Assembly (NCBI GenBank): GCA_030643245.1
Contig: DAOWME010000155.1
Coordinates: 1 to 7,371, forward strand
Source: Deltaproteobacteria bacterium
GTDB taxonomy: Bacteria > Desulfobacterota > UBA8473
DNA length: 7,371 bases
Direction: 5' to 3'
A program made the position numbers and the translations under genes. The notes under the pieces are model-generated. The model saw only the letters and a list, made by a program, of their open reading frames with translations. It did no database searches and had not been told where the DNA came from. Positions within the stretch are counted from its first letter, which is position 1; each line of letters opens with the position of its first letter. This document shows, piece after piece, positions 1 to 6,700 of this stretch.

Positions 1-136
1 AGGCCATCTTTGCCCGATCTTCAAACACAAAATCCTCGAAATAGGCAAAACTATTCCTGTGGTTTTGTATTTTCAGATCGAACAAATCTGACCTAAATCT
101 GAGCGCCAACTTGAGGAAGTTATTTCGGCCACGTCC
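1..136 (-). other. Open reading stretch running off the left edge, identity unknown
   Basis: On the minus strand a frame is open from just after a TAG at 139-137 down to the first base of the window, about 45 codons. The only ATG in frame is at 7-5 and a TTG lies at 109-107. The encoded peptide (including the stretch DLKIQNHRNSFAYFEDF) is not one I recognise. Most of it lies inside the 93-bp inverted repeat. The partner repeat has the same frame open after the same TAG, but five codons differ in meaning between copies and that frame stops at 7242-7244. This argues for repeat sequence rather than a conserved protein, although the part outside the repeat (1-49) could be the start of a divergent gene beyond the window. 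Confidence 0.2.
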
Positions 137-142
137 CTAAGC
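50..142 (+). repeat. Left arm of a 93-bp inverted repeat framing the cluster
   Basis: This segment matches the reverse complement of 7137-7229 over 93 positions with no gap and 9 mismatches. The best conserved core includes CAGATCGAACAAATCT and GAGCGCCAACTTGAGGAA; the inner end is CGTCCCTAAGC. The repeat stops only 13 bases before the ATG of the first gene, so any promoter for that gene must lie in or beyond the repeat. I see no transposase and no clear target duplication around this arm. It is probably a member of a dispersed intergenic repeat family, though a fragment of a mobile element is also possible. Confidence 0.9.
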
Positions 143-155
143 TATAGGTTCCCAG

Positions 156-1433
156 ATGTTCTACGACTTGATCATCAGAAATGCAAGGTTGGAAGACGGT
201 GACATGCCTGTGGATATCGGCATGAAGGATGGAAATATCCTGGTCATCGGCACGATAGCATCGGGAGGGCCTGAGCACTCAGGACAGACGGAGATCGATG
301 CAGGGAACAAATTGGTAATTCCAGGCTTTGTGAATTCCCATACACATTTGGATAAAGCGGATCTTCTATCCCGGATGAGACCTGACCAGTTTGGAGGCAC
401 GTTGGATGAGAATAGGAGACTGATACGAGAATTCAAAGAAAACTATACAATTCCGGGGATGAAAGAAAGGGCCGGTAATGTAGTGAGAGAGATGGTCAGG
501 CAGGGTACCACAGCCATAAGGACTCAGGTGGATATTGACCTTACTGCAAAGCTGCTGCCTTTAACTGCAATATGTGAACTGAAAGAAGAGTATGACGGGA
601 TTGTAGATATGGAGATATGTGCCTTTCCTCAAGAAGGGGTTTTGAAGCCCGGGACGAGAGAACTACTGGAAGAGGCTTTGACCCCGACTGACCACCGGCT
701 GAAGGGAGGCGCTGACTTACTGGGTGGACTTCCTTTGGTGGAGAAGACCGGGGAAGAACAGAAGAGGCATATCAATATACTCTTTGAAATCGCAAAGAAG
801 CATGACAGAGGGCTGGAGGTTCAAATAGACGAGTCGAATGACCCTGAAGACTTCATGTTACCATATCTGGCGCAAAAAACTATTGAGGAGGGGTATGAGG
901 GGAGGGTTTCGGCCACTCATTGTATCTCTCTGTCAAAGGTTTGTGATGAAACGGCAAGGGAGACAATAGAAAAAGTCAAAGAAGCAGGAATTAACATAAT
1001 AGTGACCCCCAGTTGTAACCTCATAACAAATTTTCCGGATAGGCAAGGTTTCCGGCCTTACAACAGTATAACGAGGGTAAAAGATCTGGTTGAAAATGGG
1101 ATTAATGTGGCAATGGGTACAGACAACATAAGGGATATCTTTTACCCGCTGGGTAATGGAAGCATGATAAGAGAGATGCACGTACTGGCAACTACCACGA
1201 GAATGAGCGGGATCGAGGATATTGCGCATTTACTTTCCATAGCGTCTCTCAATGGTGCAAGGATAATGGGTCTGGATTATGGGGTTGTCATAGGGAGACG
1301 GGCTGACTTGCTTGTCACCAATTCTGCAACGAAAAGAGGGGTCATAAGTGGCCAGGAGATCATCCCTTATGTAGTGAAGAATGGACGAGTGGTAAGTCAA
1401 TCTCAGTTGACTGTGGAGAGTTTGCATGCGTGA
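156..1433 (+). CDS. Cytosine-deaminase-like amidohydrolase
   Basis: A 425-residue protein of the amidohydrolase superfamily, close in length to E. coli cytosine deaminase CodA (about 427). A short N-terminal beta segment (1-50) leads into a metal-dependent barrel, and the C-terminal strands (about 375-410, with RRADLLV) complete the small beta domain. Visible motifs are NSHTHLDK (H62, H64, metal ligands on strand 1), FPQEG (Q159, like CodA Q156), VQIDES (E226, like CodA catalytic E217), SATHC (H255, like CodA H246) and MGTDN (D323, like CodA D313). The residue aligned with CodA metal ligand H214 is Q223, which is odd. Family members hydrolyse cyclic amidines or amides: cytosine, creatinine, isocytosine, or N-alkylammelides in AtzC. 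The actual substrate cannot be read from the sequence. The ATG at 156 fits the usual family N-terminus, although the ribosome binding site is weak (AGG at 147-149). The 3' end overlaps the next gene by 8 bases. Likely cytoplasmic; no signal peptide is seen. Confidence 0.88.
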   Translation: MFYDLIIRNARLEDGDMPVDIGMKDGNILVIGTIASGGPEHSGQTEIDAGNKLVIPGFVNSHTHLDKADLLSRMRPDQFGGTLDENRRLIREFKENYTIPGMKERAGNVVREMVRQGTTAIRTQVDIDLTAKLLPLTAICELKEEYDGIVDMEICAFPQEGVLKPGTRELLEEALTPTDHRLKGGADLLGGLPLVEKTGEEQKRHINILFEIAKKHDRGLEVQIDESNDPEDFMLPYLAQKTIEEGYEGRVSATHCISLSKVCDETARETIEKVKEAGINIIVTPSCNLITNFPDRQGFRPYNSITRVKDLVENGINVAMGTDNIRDIFYPLGNGSMIREMHVLATTTRMSGIEDIAHLLSIASLNGARIMGLDYGVVIGRRADLLVTNSATKRGVISGQEIIPYVVKNGRVVSQSQLTVESLHA

Positions 1434-2346
1434 TGATGAAATAGACAAGATGATACAGAGATCCTACGATCTTCATTTCCATATAGGCCCTGACATCATA
1501 CCCCGCAAGTATAATGTCCGACAGTTAGTGCAGGAAGAACGAGGGAAGATTGCGGGTATTGTCTTGAAATCCCACAGCTTTCCGACAATTACCGGCATAA
1601 TCGCTTCTGTAAATAGAAACAGCGATCTGAAGTTGTTTGGATCTATCACCATGAACTACTTTATGGGAGGATTTAACCCGAGCGCTATCTATGCCTCATC
1701 AGTGATGTCCAGGGAGTTTCCCATCGTAGTATGGTTTCCTACTATCCATGCGGAGAATCACCTGAGGCACAACTACAGTAATTATGAGATCCCCCCGGAA
1801 TGGGTTAAGGATCCCGAATTCATCCCAAGGATAAAGACAGAGCTTAAGGCTGTGAGGGTAATCGATTGGAATAATACCCTTTTTGACAAGTGCTTACGGG
1901 TATTGAAGATGATAAAGAAGATGAATTGCATTATAGCTACAGGGCATCTATCCTGGGAAGAAACGGAAGTGCTGACGTCCGAGGCGCTGAAAGAGGATAT
2001 TACAGTAATAGTCACTCATCCAAATCAAAAGGACATTGCGATGCCTCTGCGAATCCAGAAAAAGCTGGCAAGAAAGGGGGCATATATAGAGCACTGTTAT
2101 GTGATGTACCTCGACAGGGACAATGAGGATGACTATCCACTGGATGAGATGGCGGACAAAATCATTGAAGTAGGGGCTGATCATTGTGTCCTGACTTCTG
2201 ATGCCGGGCAATTGGGAAATCCTGGGCCCAGTCGGTCATTGAAGGAATTCGTTAAGTTACTTTCAAAAGAGGGGATAACAAGGTCGCAATTCGCGAAGAT
2301 GTTGATCAGGAACCCGGAGACAATTCTCGGAATAGGCGCTTCGTAG
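1426..2346 (+). CDS. DUF6282-like metal-dependent amidohydrolase
   Basis: A 306-residue protein that resembles the DUF6282 group, barrel hydrolases related to amidohydrolase and PHP enzymes. It begins with a typical metal motif DLHFHIGPD (D15, H17, H19), followed by LKSHSFPT (K48, H50), WFPTIHAENH (H108, H112), TGHLS (H174), VTHPNQ (H198) and LTSDAGQ (D259), which together look like a metal centre spread over the barrel strands. RNPETILG near the C-terminus is the usual closing motif of such barrels. No reaction is established that I can name. The ATG lies inside the end of the previous gene (overlap ATGCGTGA) with GGAG at 1415-1418, seven bases upstream, so the two are probably translationally coupled and act on related compounds. 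DUF6282 membership is from motif recognition, not a search; hydrolase fold is surer than family name. Confidence 0.78.
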   Translation: MRDDEIDKMIQRSYDLHFHIGPDIIPRKYNVRQLVQEERGKIAGIVLKSHSFPTITGIIASVNRNSDLKLFGSITMNYFMGGFNPSAIYASSVMSREFPIVVWFPTIHAENHLRHNYSNYEIPPEWVKDPEFIPRIKTELKAVRVIDWNNTLFDKCLRVLKMIKKMNCIIATGHLSWEETEVLTSEALKEDITVIVTHPNQKDIAMPLRIQKKLARKGAYIEHCYVMYLDRDNEDDYPLDEMADKIIEVGADHCVLTSDAGQLGNPGPSRSLKEFVKLLSKEGITRSQFAKMLIRNPETILGIGAS

Positions 2347-2351
2347 GATCG

Positions 2352-2381
2352 TTGAATTTTGTATTAACGAGCGGGCATTAT
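2352..2381 (+). promoter_or_regulatory. Possible sigma-70-like promoter before argG
   Basis: TTGAAT (2352-2357) and CATTAT (2376-2381) are separated by 18 bases; each matches four of six consensus positions. It lies just after the stop of the DUF6282-like gene and upstream of the MITE, so it may be the original promoter of argG, now pushed about 300 bases away by the insertions. Matches this loose occur by chance, so treat it as a candidate only. Confidence 0.2.
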
Positions 2382-2514
2382 CTGGCGACGTTAAAAAACA
2401 ACGACCTGTGCAGTTGGGCCGGTTTACCGCTTAACACAATCATGTTGACTGAATCATCAGAGAAATTTCAAGACACTAGTGTCGTGTCATCTATGTAATG
2501 TCGCAAAGATGACC

Positions 2515-2541
2515 GTCATTCCCGCGGAAGCGGGAATCCAG
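2515..2541 (+). repeat. dRS3-like hairpin repeat, left copy
   Basis: Contains ATTCCC, eight bases (GCGGAAGC), then GGGAAT, and starts GTC and ends CCAG. The ATTCCC-N8-GGGAAT pattern is that of the dRS3 repeats known from Neisseria; similar sequences are scattered through many proteobacterial genomes. Its inverted partner is at 2565-2591 with 23 of 27 positions matching. It is itself a small stem-loop but has no T-tract, so it is not an obvious terminator. Confidence 0.85.
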
Positions 2542-2564
2542 AAGCGCCGAAGTAGCCAGAAATA

Positions 2565-2591
2565 CTGGATTCCCACCTTCGTGGGAATGAC
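2565..2591 (-). repeat. dRS3-like hairpin repeat, right inverted copy
   Basis: Reverse-complement partner of 2515-2541 (four mismatches in 27) with core ATTCCC, ACCTTCGT, GGGAAT. Several differences lie in the central eight bases, where the copy still self-pairs (CCCAC with GTGGG). The two copies are separated by 23 bases and together form the tip of the larger palindrome. Confidence 0.85.
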
Positions 2592-2662
2592 GAGCGCCTG
2601 ATACGATATTTCACGCATGACACGATACTAGGTTTGTGTAACTGCACAGATCGAAAAACAAG

Positions 2663-2668
2663 AGGAGG
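2663..2668 (+). promoter_or_regulatory. Ribosome binding site of argG
   Basis: A full AGGAGG with nine bases before the GTG at 2678. It settles the GTG start for argG. It lies just two bases from the end of the right target duplication (2654-2661) of MITE copy A, so the insertion just spared the translation signal. Confidence 0.85.
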
Positions 2669-2677
2669 TTAGAGTTA

Positions 2678-3922
2678 GTGGATATAAAAGAAATATTGGA
2701 TAAGGTGGAGCGTACTGAGGTCCCGGAGGTACACAAGGTGGCCGTGGCCTTTTCCGGAGGTTTGGATTCCGCTCTGGCGATAGAACTTCTGAGAAAAAAA
2801 TACAAAGCAGGGGAGATTGTTCCCATAACCCTGGACGTAGGTCAGGGGGAGGATGAGATTGAAGAATGTAGAGTCAAGGCATCGGAACTCGGCATCGAAC
2901 CGGTGATCTGGATCGAGGCGAAGGATGAGTTCACAGAGAAGTGGATAGGGAAAGCGATCCAGGCAAATTCGGATTACCTTGGATATCCGGTCTCAACATC
3001 AATGACTCGTCAGCTTATAGCGAAAAGGGTAGCCGAGGAAGCCGTTTCCAAGGGTTGTGATGCCATCCTGGAAGGCTCAAGCGGCAAAGGGAATGACCAA
3101 TACAGGATGCACAATGTATTCAAGACCTTTGCCCCGAATCTGAAGATACTCGTTCCGGTCAGGGATTTTGATTTGACAAGGTTGGAAGAGATGGAGTTAT
3201 GCAAAGAGTGGGGGGTTTTGGTAACAGAACAGATAACCGGTGGAGATGACAAGACCATGTGGTGTAGATCCATTGCCAGCGGGGCCATCGATCTGAACCA
3301 GGAATTGCCGAACGACATATGGATGTGGTATCAGTCTCCGGAGTCGGCTCCGGACAAGGCCGAGGTTGCGGAATTGGAGTTCCGGAAAGGGATACCTACC
3401 GCATTAAACGGAAAGGAGATGCCCCTTGGAGATTTAGTCCCTGAGTTAAACGAGATTGCAGGGAGGAACGCTATAGGTAAGATCGACATGTTTGAAGATG
3501 GGATTATGGACTTGAAGAGCAGGGAGATATATGAGGCCCCGGCCGCAACCGTTATTCTCAAGCTGCACCAAGACCTGGAACAGTTCTGTTTGACTAAAGA
3601 CGAGATTCAATTCAAGCAGATGGTAGACCAGAAATGGGCATACCTGATCTATCATGGCATGGCGTACCATCCACTAAAGGAAGATCTGGATGCCTTTGTC
3701 GCGCAGTCTCAGAATGTGGTAAACGGAAGATACAAGATAAAACTCTACAAAGGGAATATAGATATCCTGGAGAGAGAAAGCCATACAGGGTTATTCTATC
3801 CGGAGATCAGGTCGATCAAGAGCGAGGGCTTTGATCAGCGGATGTGCGCTGATGCCGCTTATATTAGGGGTCTACCCTTTGAAATACTGGCACAGAGGAA
3901 TGAGAAGTTGGGAGAGAGGTAG
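2678..3922 (+). CDS. argG: Argininosuccinate synthase (divergent)
   Basis: A 414-residue ATP-dependent ligase joining aspartate to the ureido group of citrulline, giving argininosuccinate, AMP and pyrophosphate; cytoplasmic, normally a tetramer. The nucleotide-binding loop is AFSGGLDS (24-31), followed by DVGQGED (53-59), YPVSTSMTRQLIAK (103-116), SSGKGNDQYR (134-143), MWCRSIASG (194-202) and KSREIYEAPAA (280-290). Aligned from memory with the family, citrulline contacts are kept at Y103, S108, N139, R143, S198, E273 and Y285; the first of the two usual serines in the S...WxRS segment is G189. The aspartate-binding Thr is a conservative S135, with N139 and D140 kept. It has about 20 extra N-terminal residues before the first strand, and the C-terminal tetramerisation region is present. 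GTG start chosen from the strong upstream AGGAGG. argH starts 6 bases after the stop. It is a divergent type and could use a citrulline-like ureido substrate. Confidence 0.92.
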   Translation: MDIKEILDKVERTEVPEVHKVAVAFSGGLDSALAIELLRKKYKAGEIVPITLDVGQGEDEIEECRVKASELGIEPVIWIEAKDEFTEKWIGKAIQANSDYLGYPVSTSMTRQLIAKRVAEEAVSKGCDAILEGSSGKGNDQYRMHNVFKTFAPNLKILVPVRDFDLTRLEEMELCKEWGVLVTEQITGGDDKTMWCRSIASGAIDLNQELPNDIWMWYQSPESAPDKAEVAELEFRKGIPTALNGKEMPLGDLVPELNEIAGRNAIGKIDMFEDGIMDLKSREIYEAPAATVILKLHQDLEQFCLTKDEIQFKQMVDQKWAYLIYHGMAYHPLKEDLDAFVAQSQNVVNGRYKIKLYKGNIDILERESHTGLFYPEIRSIKSEGFDQRMCADAAYIRGLPFEILAQRNEKLGER

Positions 3923-3928
3923 AGGGAA

Positions 3929-5281
3929 TTGACAAAGCTATGGGAGAAAGGCTACTCACTGGACCACGAGATTGAAAAGTATACGGTCGGGGATGATTTT
4001 TTGTTTGACCGTAATCTGGTGAAGATGGATGTGCTGGGAAGTATAGCCCACGCCATGATGCTTACGAAGATAGGTATATTGACGGAAGAGGAGTTTGTGA
4101 AACTCAAGGGCGTCTTGTTGGAGATATTGGAACTCCACAGGGGAAACATGTTCCCTATTGAAATGGAAGATGAAGATGTTCATACAAAGGTAGAGAACTA
4201 TCTCACCGAAAGATTGGGGGAACTGGGCAAGAAGATCCATACAGCTCGTTCGAGAAATGATCAGGTCATAGTTGATCTCAGACTTTATACCAAGGAAAGG
4301 CTTCTTGAGATTCAAGGAAGACTCTTGGAGTTCTGCGAAACCTTGTGGGAGTTCGGCAAGAGAAATGAAGCCGTTATAATGCCAGGACGTACGCATACAC
4401 AGCCGGCCATGCCCTCTTCGGTGGGCCTGTGGGCCTGTGCCATCTTAGAGTCCATGCTCGATGATTTCGTCATAATGAAGGCCGCGTACAGGATAAATGA
4501 CCAATGTCCTCTCGGATCGGCAGCGAGTTACGGGGTACCTCTCAATATCGACAGGCAATTCACATCGGATCTTCTCGGTTTTGGGAAGGTTCAGAACAAT
4601 GTTTTGTATGCCAATAACAGCCGTGGGAAGACAGAATCAATTGTATTGTTTCCCCTTGTCCAGGTTATGTTGGATCTCAGTAAACTGGCAACCGACCTCA
4701 TACTATTCAGTATGTCGGAATTCGGCTACTTTAGTATCCCGCAAGAGTTCTGCTGCGGCAGCAGCATAATGCCGCAAAAGAGAAATCCCGCCAGTATGGA
4801 GTTGATTAGAGCAAAGACATCTACCCTGATCTCCTATCTATTTCAGGTTACCGGTACTATCAAGGCTTTGCCGTCCGGGTATAACCGGGACTTCCAGGAG
4901 ACCAAAGCTCCGCTATTGAAGGGCATGGACTTGGTCGATTCTTCCATCCGGATCTGTGATCTGGTGATCTCTCGTTTAGAAGTACATGAGGATGTTTTAG
5001 ATAGATCGTGTACACCGGAGATATTCGCAACCGACAGGGCGTTGGAGTTGGTAGAGGAAGGGATGCCCTTCAGAGACGCTTATAAGGAAGTTGCCGCCAA
5101 TATAGACAAACTCGAAGTAACCGACTCTCAAAAGGACATCCTTTCGAGGAAACATATCGGCGCTACAGGAAACCTGGGGCTGGAAGGGTTGAAAGATCAT
5201 ATCTGTACGGAGATGGAATGGGTGGAGAAGGAAAAGAGAGATTTTGAATCAAGGCTTGCGGAGTTACAGAGTGAAGAGTGA
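3929..5281 (+). CDS. argH: Argininosuccinate lyase
   Basis: A 450-residue member of the fumarase/aspartase superfamily that splits argininosuccinate into arginine and fumarate. The TTG start gives the family-typical MTKLWEKGY opening; AGAGG at 3915-3919, inside the end of argG, is nine bases upstream, and only six bases separate the two genes. Conserved blocks are DEDVHTKVE (81-89), HTARSRNDQ (104-112), GRTHTQPAMP (153-162), PLGSAA (194-199), the signature loop GSSIMPQKRNP (277-287) and GYNRDFQETK (317-326). The usual ligand and catalytic residues are present: N110, T155, H156 (acid), S278 (base in the mobile loop), N286, Y318, Q323 and K326. Deviations from common ArgH are R154 and T157/M161 around the catalytic histidine, where GYTHLQ and AQ are usual. 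Its last codons and stop lie inside a heptamer tandem repeat. Homologous lyases acting on other succinyl-amine substrates exist, so the exact substrate is inferred. Confidence 0.92.
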   Translation: MTKLWEKGYSLDHEIEKYTVGDDFLFDRNLVKMDVLGSIAHAMMLTKIGILTEEEFVKLKGVLLEILELHRGNMFPIEMEDEDVHTKVENYLTERLGELGKKIHTARSRNDQVIVDLRLYTKERLLEIQGRLLEFCETLWEFGKRNEAVIMPGRTHTQPAMPSSVGLWACAILESMLDDFVIMKAAYRINDQCPLGSAASYGVPLNIDRQFTSDLLGFGKVQNNVLYANNSRGKTESIVLFPLVQVMLDLSKLATDLILFSMSEFGYFSIPQEFCCGSSIMPQKRNPASMELIRAKTSTLISYLFQVTGTIKALPSGYNRDFQETKAPLLKGMDLVDSSIRICDLVISRLEVHEDVLDRSCTPEIFATDRALELVEEGMPFRDAYKEVAANIDKLEVTDSQKDILSRKHIGATGNLGLEGLKDHICTEMEWVEKEKRDFESRLAELQSEE

Positions 5282-5324
5282 AGAGTTAGGAGTGAAGAGT
5301 GAAGAGTTAGGAGTGAAGAGTGAT
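5269..5324 (+). repeat. Heptanucleotide tandem repeat at the argH/M20 junction
   Basis: Eight consecutive 7-base units fill 56 bases: GAGTGAA twice, GAGTTAG, GAGTGAA twice, GAGTTAG, GAGTGAA, GAGTGAT. The higher-order unit is 21 bp (5269-5289 and 5290-5310 are identical) plus a partial third. It supplies the last codons and TGA stop of argH and reaches to three bases before the ATG of the next gene. Three heptamers equal seven codons, so the frame entering the M20 gene from upstream stays open as a repeated VKSEELG. The array resembles the short tandemly repeated heptamers (STRR) reported in cyanobacteria and other bacteria. Purine-rich GAAGAG and AGGAG within it may also serve as ribosome binding sequence. 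Confidence 0.95.
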
Positions 5325-5327
5325 CTA

Positions 5328-6677
5328 ATGGTAACAAGAGAAATCAACTGGCAGGAGGTGACGGCCGAAGCTGTAAGGGTTCTGTGTCAATATATCAGGA
5401 TAGACACGACCAATCCGCCAGGCAACGAGATAAAGGGCGCTCTGTTCTTAAAGGAAATCCTCAAGGGGGATGGGCTCGAATGTATGGTCCTGGAGTCTGA
5501 AAAGGGAAGAGGAAATATCGTTTCCAGGTATAAAGGGGATGGGACTTTATCACCTCTTCTCCTATTACATCATATAGACGTGGTGCCAGCGGAAGCGGAC
5601 AAGTGGGATTACCCGCCATTCTCGGGAAAAGTGCTCAAAGATGAAATATGGGGCAGAGGTGCTTTTGACTGCAAGTCTCTCGGAGTAATGGAACTAATGG
5701 TACTCCTCTTGTTAAAGAGAGGTGGTTTCAAGTCCAGGAGAGATGTTATATTCCTGGCTACCGGTGATGAAGAGGCAGGAGGTAAACACGGCGCTGAATG
5801 GATGGCGAAGAACCATTTTGATTTGATAAACGCGGGCTCTGTCGTAAATGAGGGCGGGGTCGGCGGTCTTACGGTCAACAGAAAAAACCTCTACCTCTGT
5901 CAAACAGCAGAAAAAGGCGTCTGTTGGATAAGGCTGACCTTCCAGGGGACACCGGGCCACGCTTCTATGCCGGGGGGGCCCACCTGCGTGTCTGATATGG
6001 CCACGGTCATTGAGCGGATAAGCAAATATCGGTCTCCATTGCAGACATCTCCCATAACAACGAAGTTCATAGAAAGTTTTGCCAAGGAACAGCGATTTAT
6101 GAAAGAAGAGAGATTTCAGGGATTGCTCGACGGTACGACCTCTCTGGATTGCCTTGATGAAATACCTGACAAAGGGTTGAAGGATATCCTGAACTCAATG
6201 CTTTACAATACCTTTGTCCCTACTGTTGTAAGGGGTGGAAATAAGACCAATGTCATTCCCAGCGAGTGCTATTGCGAGATCGACTGCAGGATGCTCCCCG
6301 GTGAGAATCCAGATAGCATCATCCAAGAGTTGAAAGAGGCGTGCGGAGGTTCTGCTGACTTTGATATTGATATCCTCGGGTCATCCGTTCCCACTGAGTC
6401 GGGAATATCCACTGAACTATACTCTATCATTGAGACGACCGTGAAAAATCACGATCCGGAGGCCAAACTAATCCCTTTCATATCCGCCGGGGCTACCGAT
6501 TCAAGATTTTTCAGAGAAAAGGGGATCCCTGCATATGGATTCCCGCAACTCAAGGTGGGGGATTCCCTCTCTTCTCATCTCGAAAAGATGCACGGCCACA
6601 ATGAAAGGGTAAGTATAGACAGTTTACTTCACGGGATTCGAGCACTGTACGACATAGTCTTTGAGTTTTGCAGCTGA
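5328..6677 (+). CDS. M20-family metallopeptidase/deacylase (ArgE/DapE/CPG2-like)
   Basis: A 449-residue zinc hydrolase of the ArgE/DapE/carboxypeptidase group, cytoplasmic. Numbering from the ATG at 5328, the metal site is HIDVVP (H82, with D84), RGAFDCKS (D114), GDEEAGG (E148 general base, E149), VVNEGG (E175) and MHGHNERV (H422). The lid/dimerisation domain spans roughly 200-330, with GTPGHAS (H211) and GGNKTNVIP. SAGATDSRFF near 387-396 is typical of the M20 group that cleaves N-acyl amino acids or dipeptides. The same frame is open back to 5244, but that extension encodes only the heptamer repeat and overlaps argH, so ATG 5328 is chosen; GAAGAG at 5315-5320 is a modest binding site seven bases away. 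Placement after argGH suggests an ArgE-like N-acyl-ornithine deacylase or an amide hydrolase on a related compound. Motifs alone do not separate ArgE, DapE and carboxypeptidases. Confidence 0.88.
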   Translation: MVTREINWQEVTAEAVRVLCQYIRIDTTNPPGNEIKGALFLKEILKGDGLECMVLESEKGRGNIVSRYKGDGTLSPLLLLHHIDVVPAEADKWDYPPFSGKVLKDEIWGRGAFDCKSLGVMELMVLLLLKRGGFKSRRDVIFLATGDEEAGGKHGAEWMAKNHFDLINAGSVVNEGGVGGLTVNRKNLYLCQTAEKGVCWIRLTFQGTPGHASMPGGPTCVSDMATVIERISKYRSPLQTSPITTKFIESFAKEQRFMKEERFQGLLDGTTSLDCLDEIPDKGLKDILNSMLYNTFVPTVVRGGNKTNVIPSECYCEIDCRMLPGENPDSIIQELKEACGGSADFDIDILGSSVPTESGISTELYSIIETTVKNHDPEAKLIPFISAGATDSRFFREKGIPAYGFPQLKVGDSLSSHLEKMHGHNERVSIDSLLHGIRALYDIVFEFCS

Positions 6678-6700
6678 TGACTTTGATTCCCGCAAGATTG

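Larger units (their letters stand above)
2480..2627. mobile_element. 148-bp near-palindrome inserted in MITE copy A, flanked by CTAG
   Basis: The ends are TGTCGTGTCAT (2480-2490) and ATGACACGATA (2617-2627), inverted repeats matching at 10 of 11. CTAG lies directly outside both ends (2476-2479 and 2628-2631), consistent with a 4-bp target duplication such as IS5-group elements make (YTAR). Inverted similarity continues imperfectly inward and then strongly through the dRS3-like pair, so the whole element could fold into one long hairpin with arms of about 62 bases and a loop at 2542-2564. MITE copy B lacks this segment at the matching place (after TTCAAGACAC at 6771), which supplies an empty-site comparison. 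The link to IS5 is inference from the CTAG alone. Confidence 0.75.
2402..2653. mobile_element. MITE-like element, copy A, interrupted by a second repeat
   Basis: Terminal inverted repeats are CGACCTGTGCAGTT (2402-2415) and AACTGCACAGATCG (2640-2653), 13 of 14 matching. The element is flanked by a perfect 8-bp direct repeat AAAAACAA (2394-2401 and 2654-2661), a clear target duplication. Inside, GGTTTACCGCTT (2421-2432) and the ATCATCAGAGA...TTCAAGACAC block (2453-2476) match copy B at 6701-6794. The 252-bp length is explained by a 148-bp palindrome plus a 4-bp duplication; without it the element is about 100 bp. There is no coding capacity, so a transposase elsewhere must have moved it. Families such as IS66, IS6, ISL3 and IS1595 make 8-bp duplications, but I cannot assign one from these ends. 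The right target duplication ends beside the argG ribosome binding site. Confidence 0.87.

Noticed and set aside
111..148. Promoter for gene 1 (TTGAGG with a TATAGG downstream)
   Set aside because: The spacing between the two hexamers is about 26 bases, too long for a normal sigma-70 promoter, and no better pair was seen.
933..1448. Minus-strand open frames across gene 1
   Set aside because: They lie opposite a well-conserved amidohydrolase frame and show no family motifs; they are shadows of the real gene.
2515..2591. CRISPR-like repeat-spacer structure
   Set aside because: There are only two copies, in inverted orientation, with a 23-base gap; this is a palindrome, not a direct-repeat array.
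2511..2595. The dRS3-like hairpins as a Rho-independent terminator after gene 2
   Set aside because: Stems are strong, but no T-tract follows on either strand, and their repeat-family features explain them better.
5244..5327. Extended N-terminus for the M20 protein starting at 5244
   Set aside because: It would overlap argH by 38 bases, has no ribosome binding site, and encodes mainly the heptamer repeat; family homology begins after the ATG at 5328.
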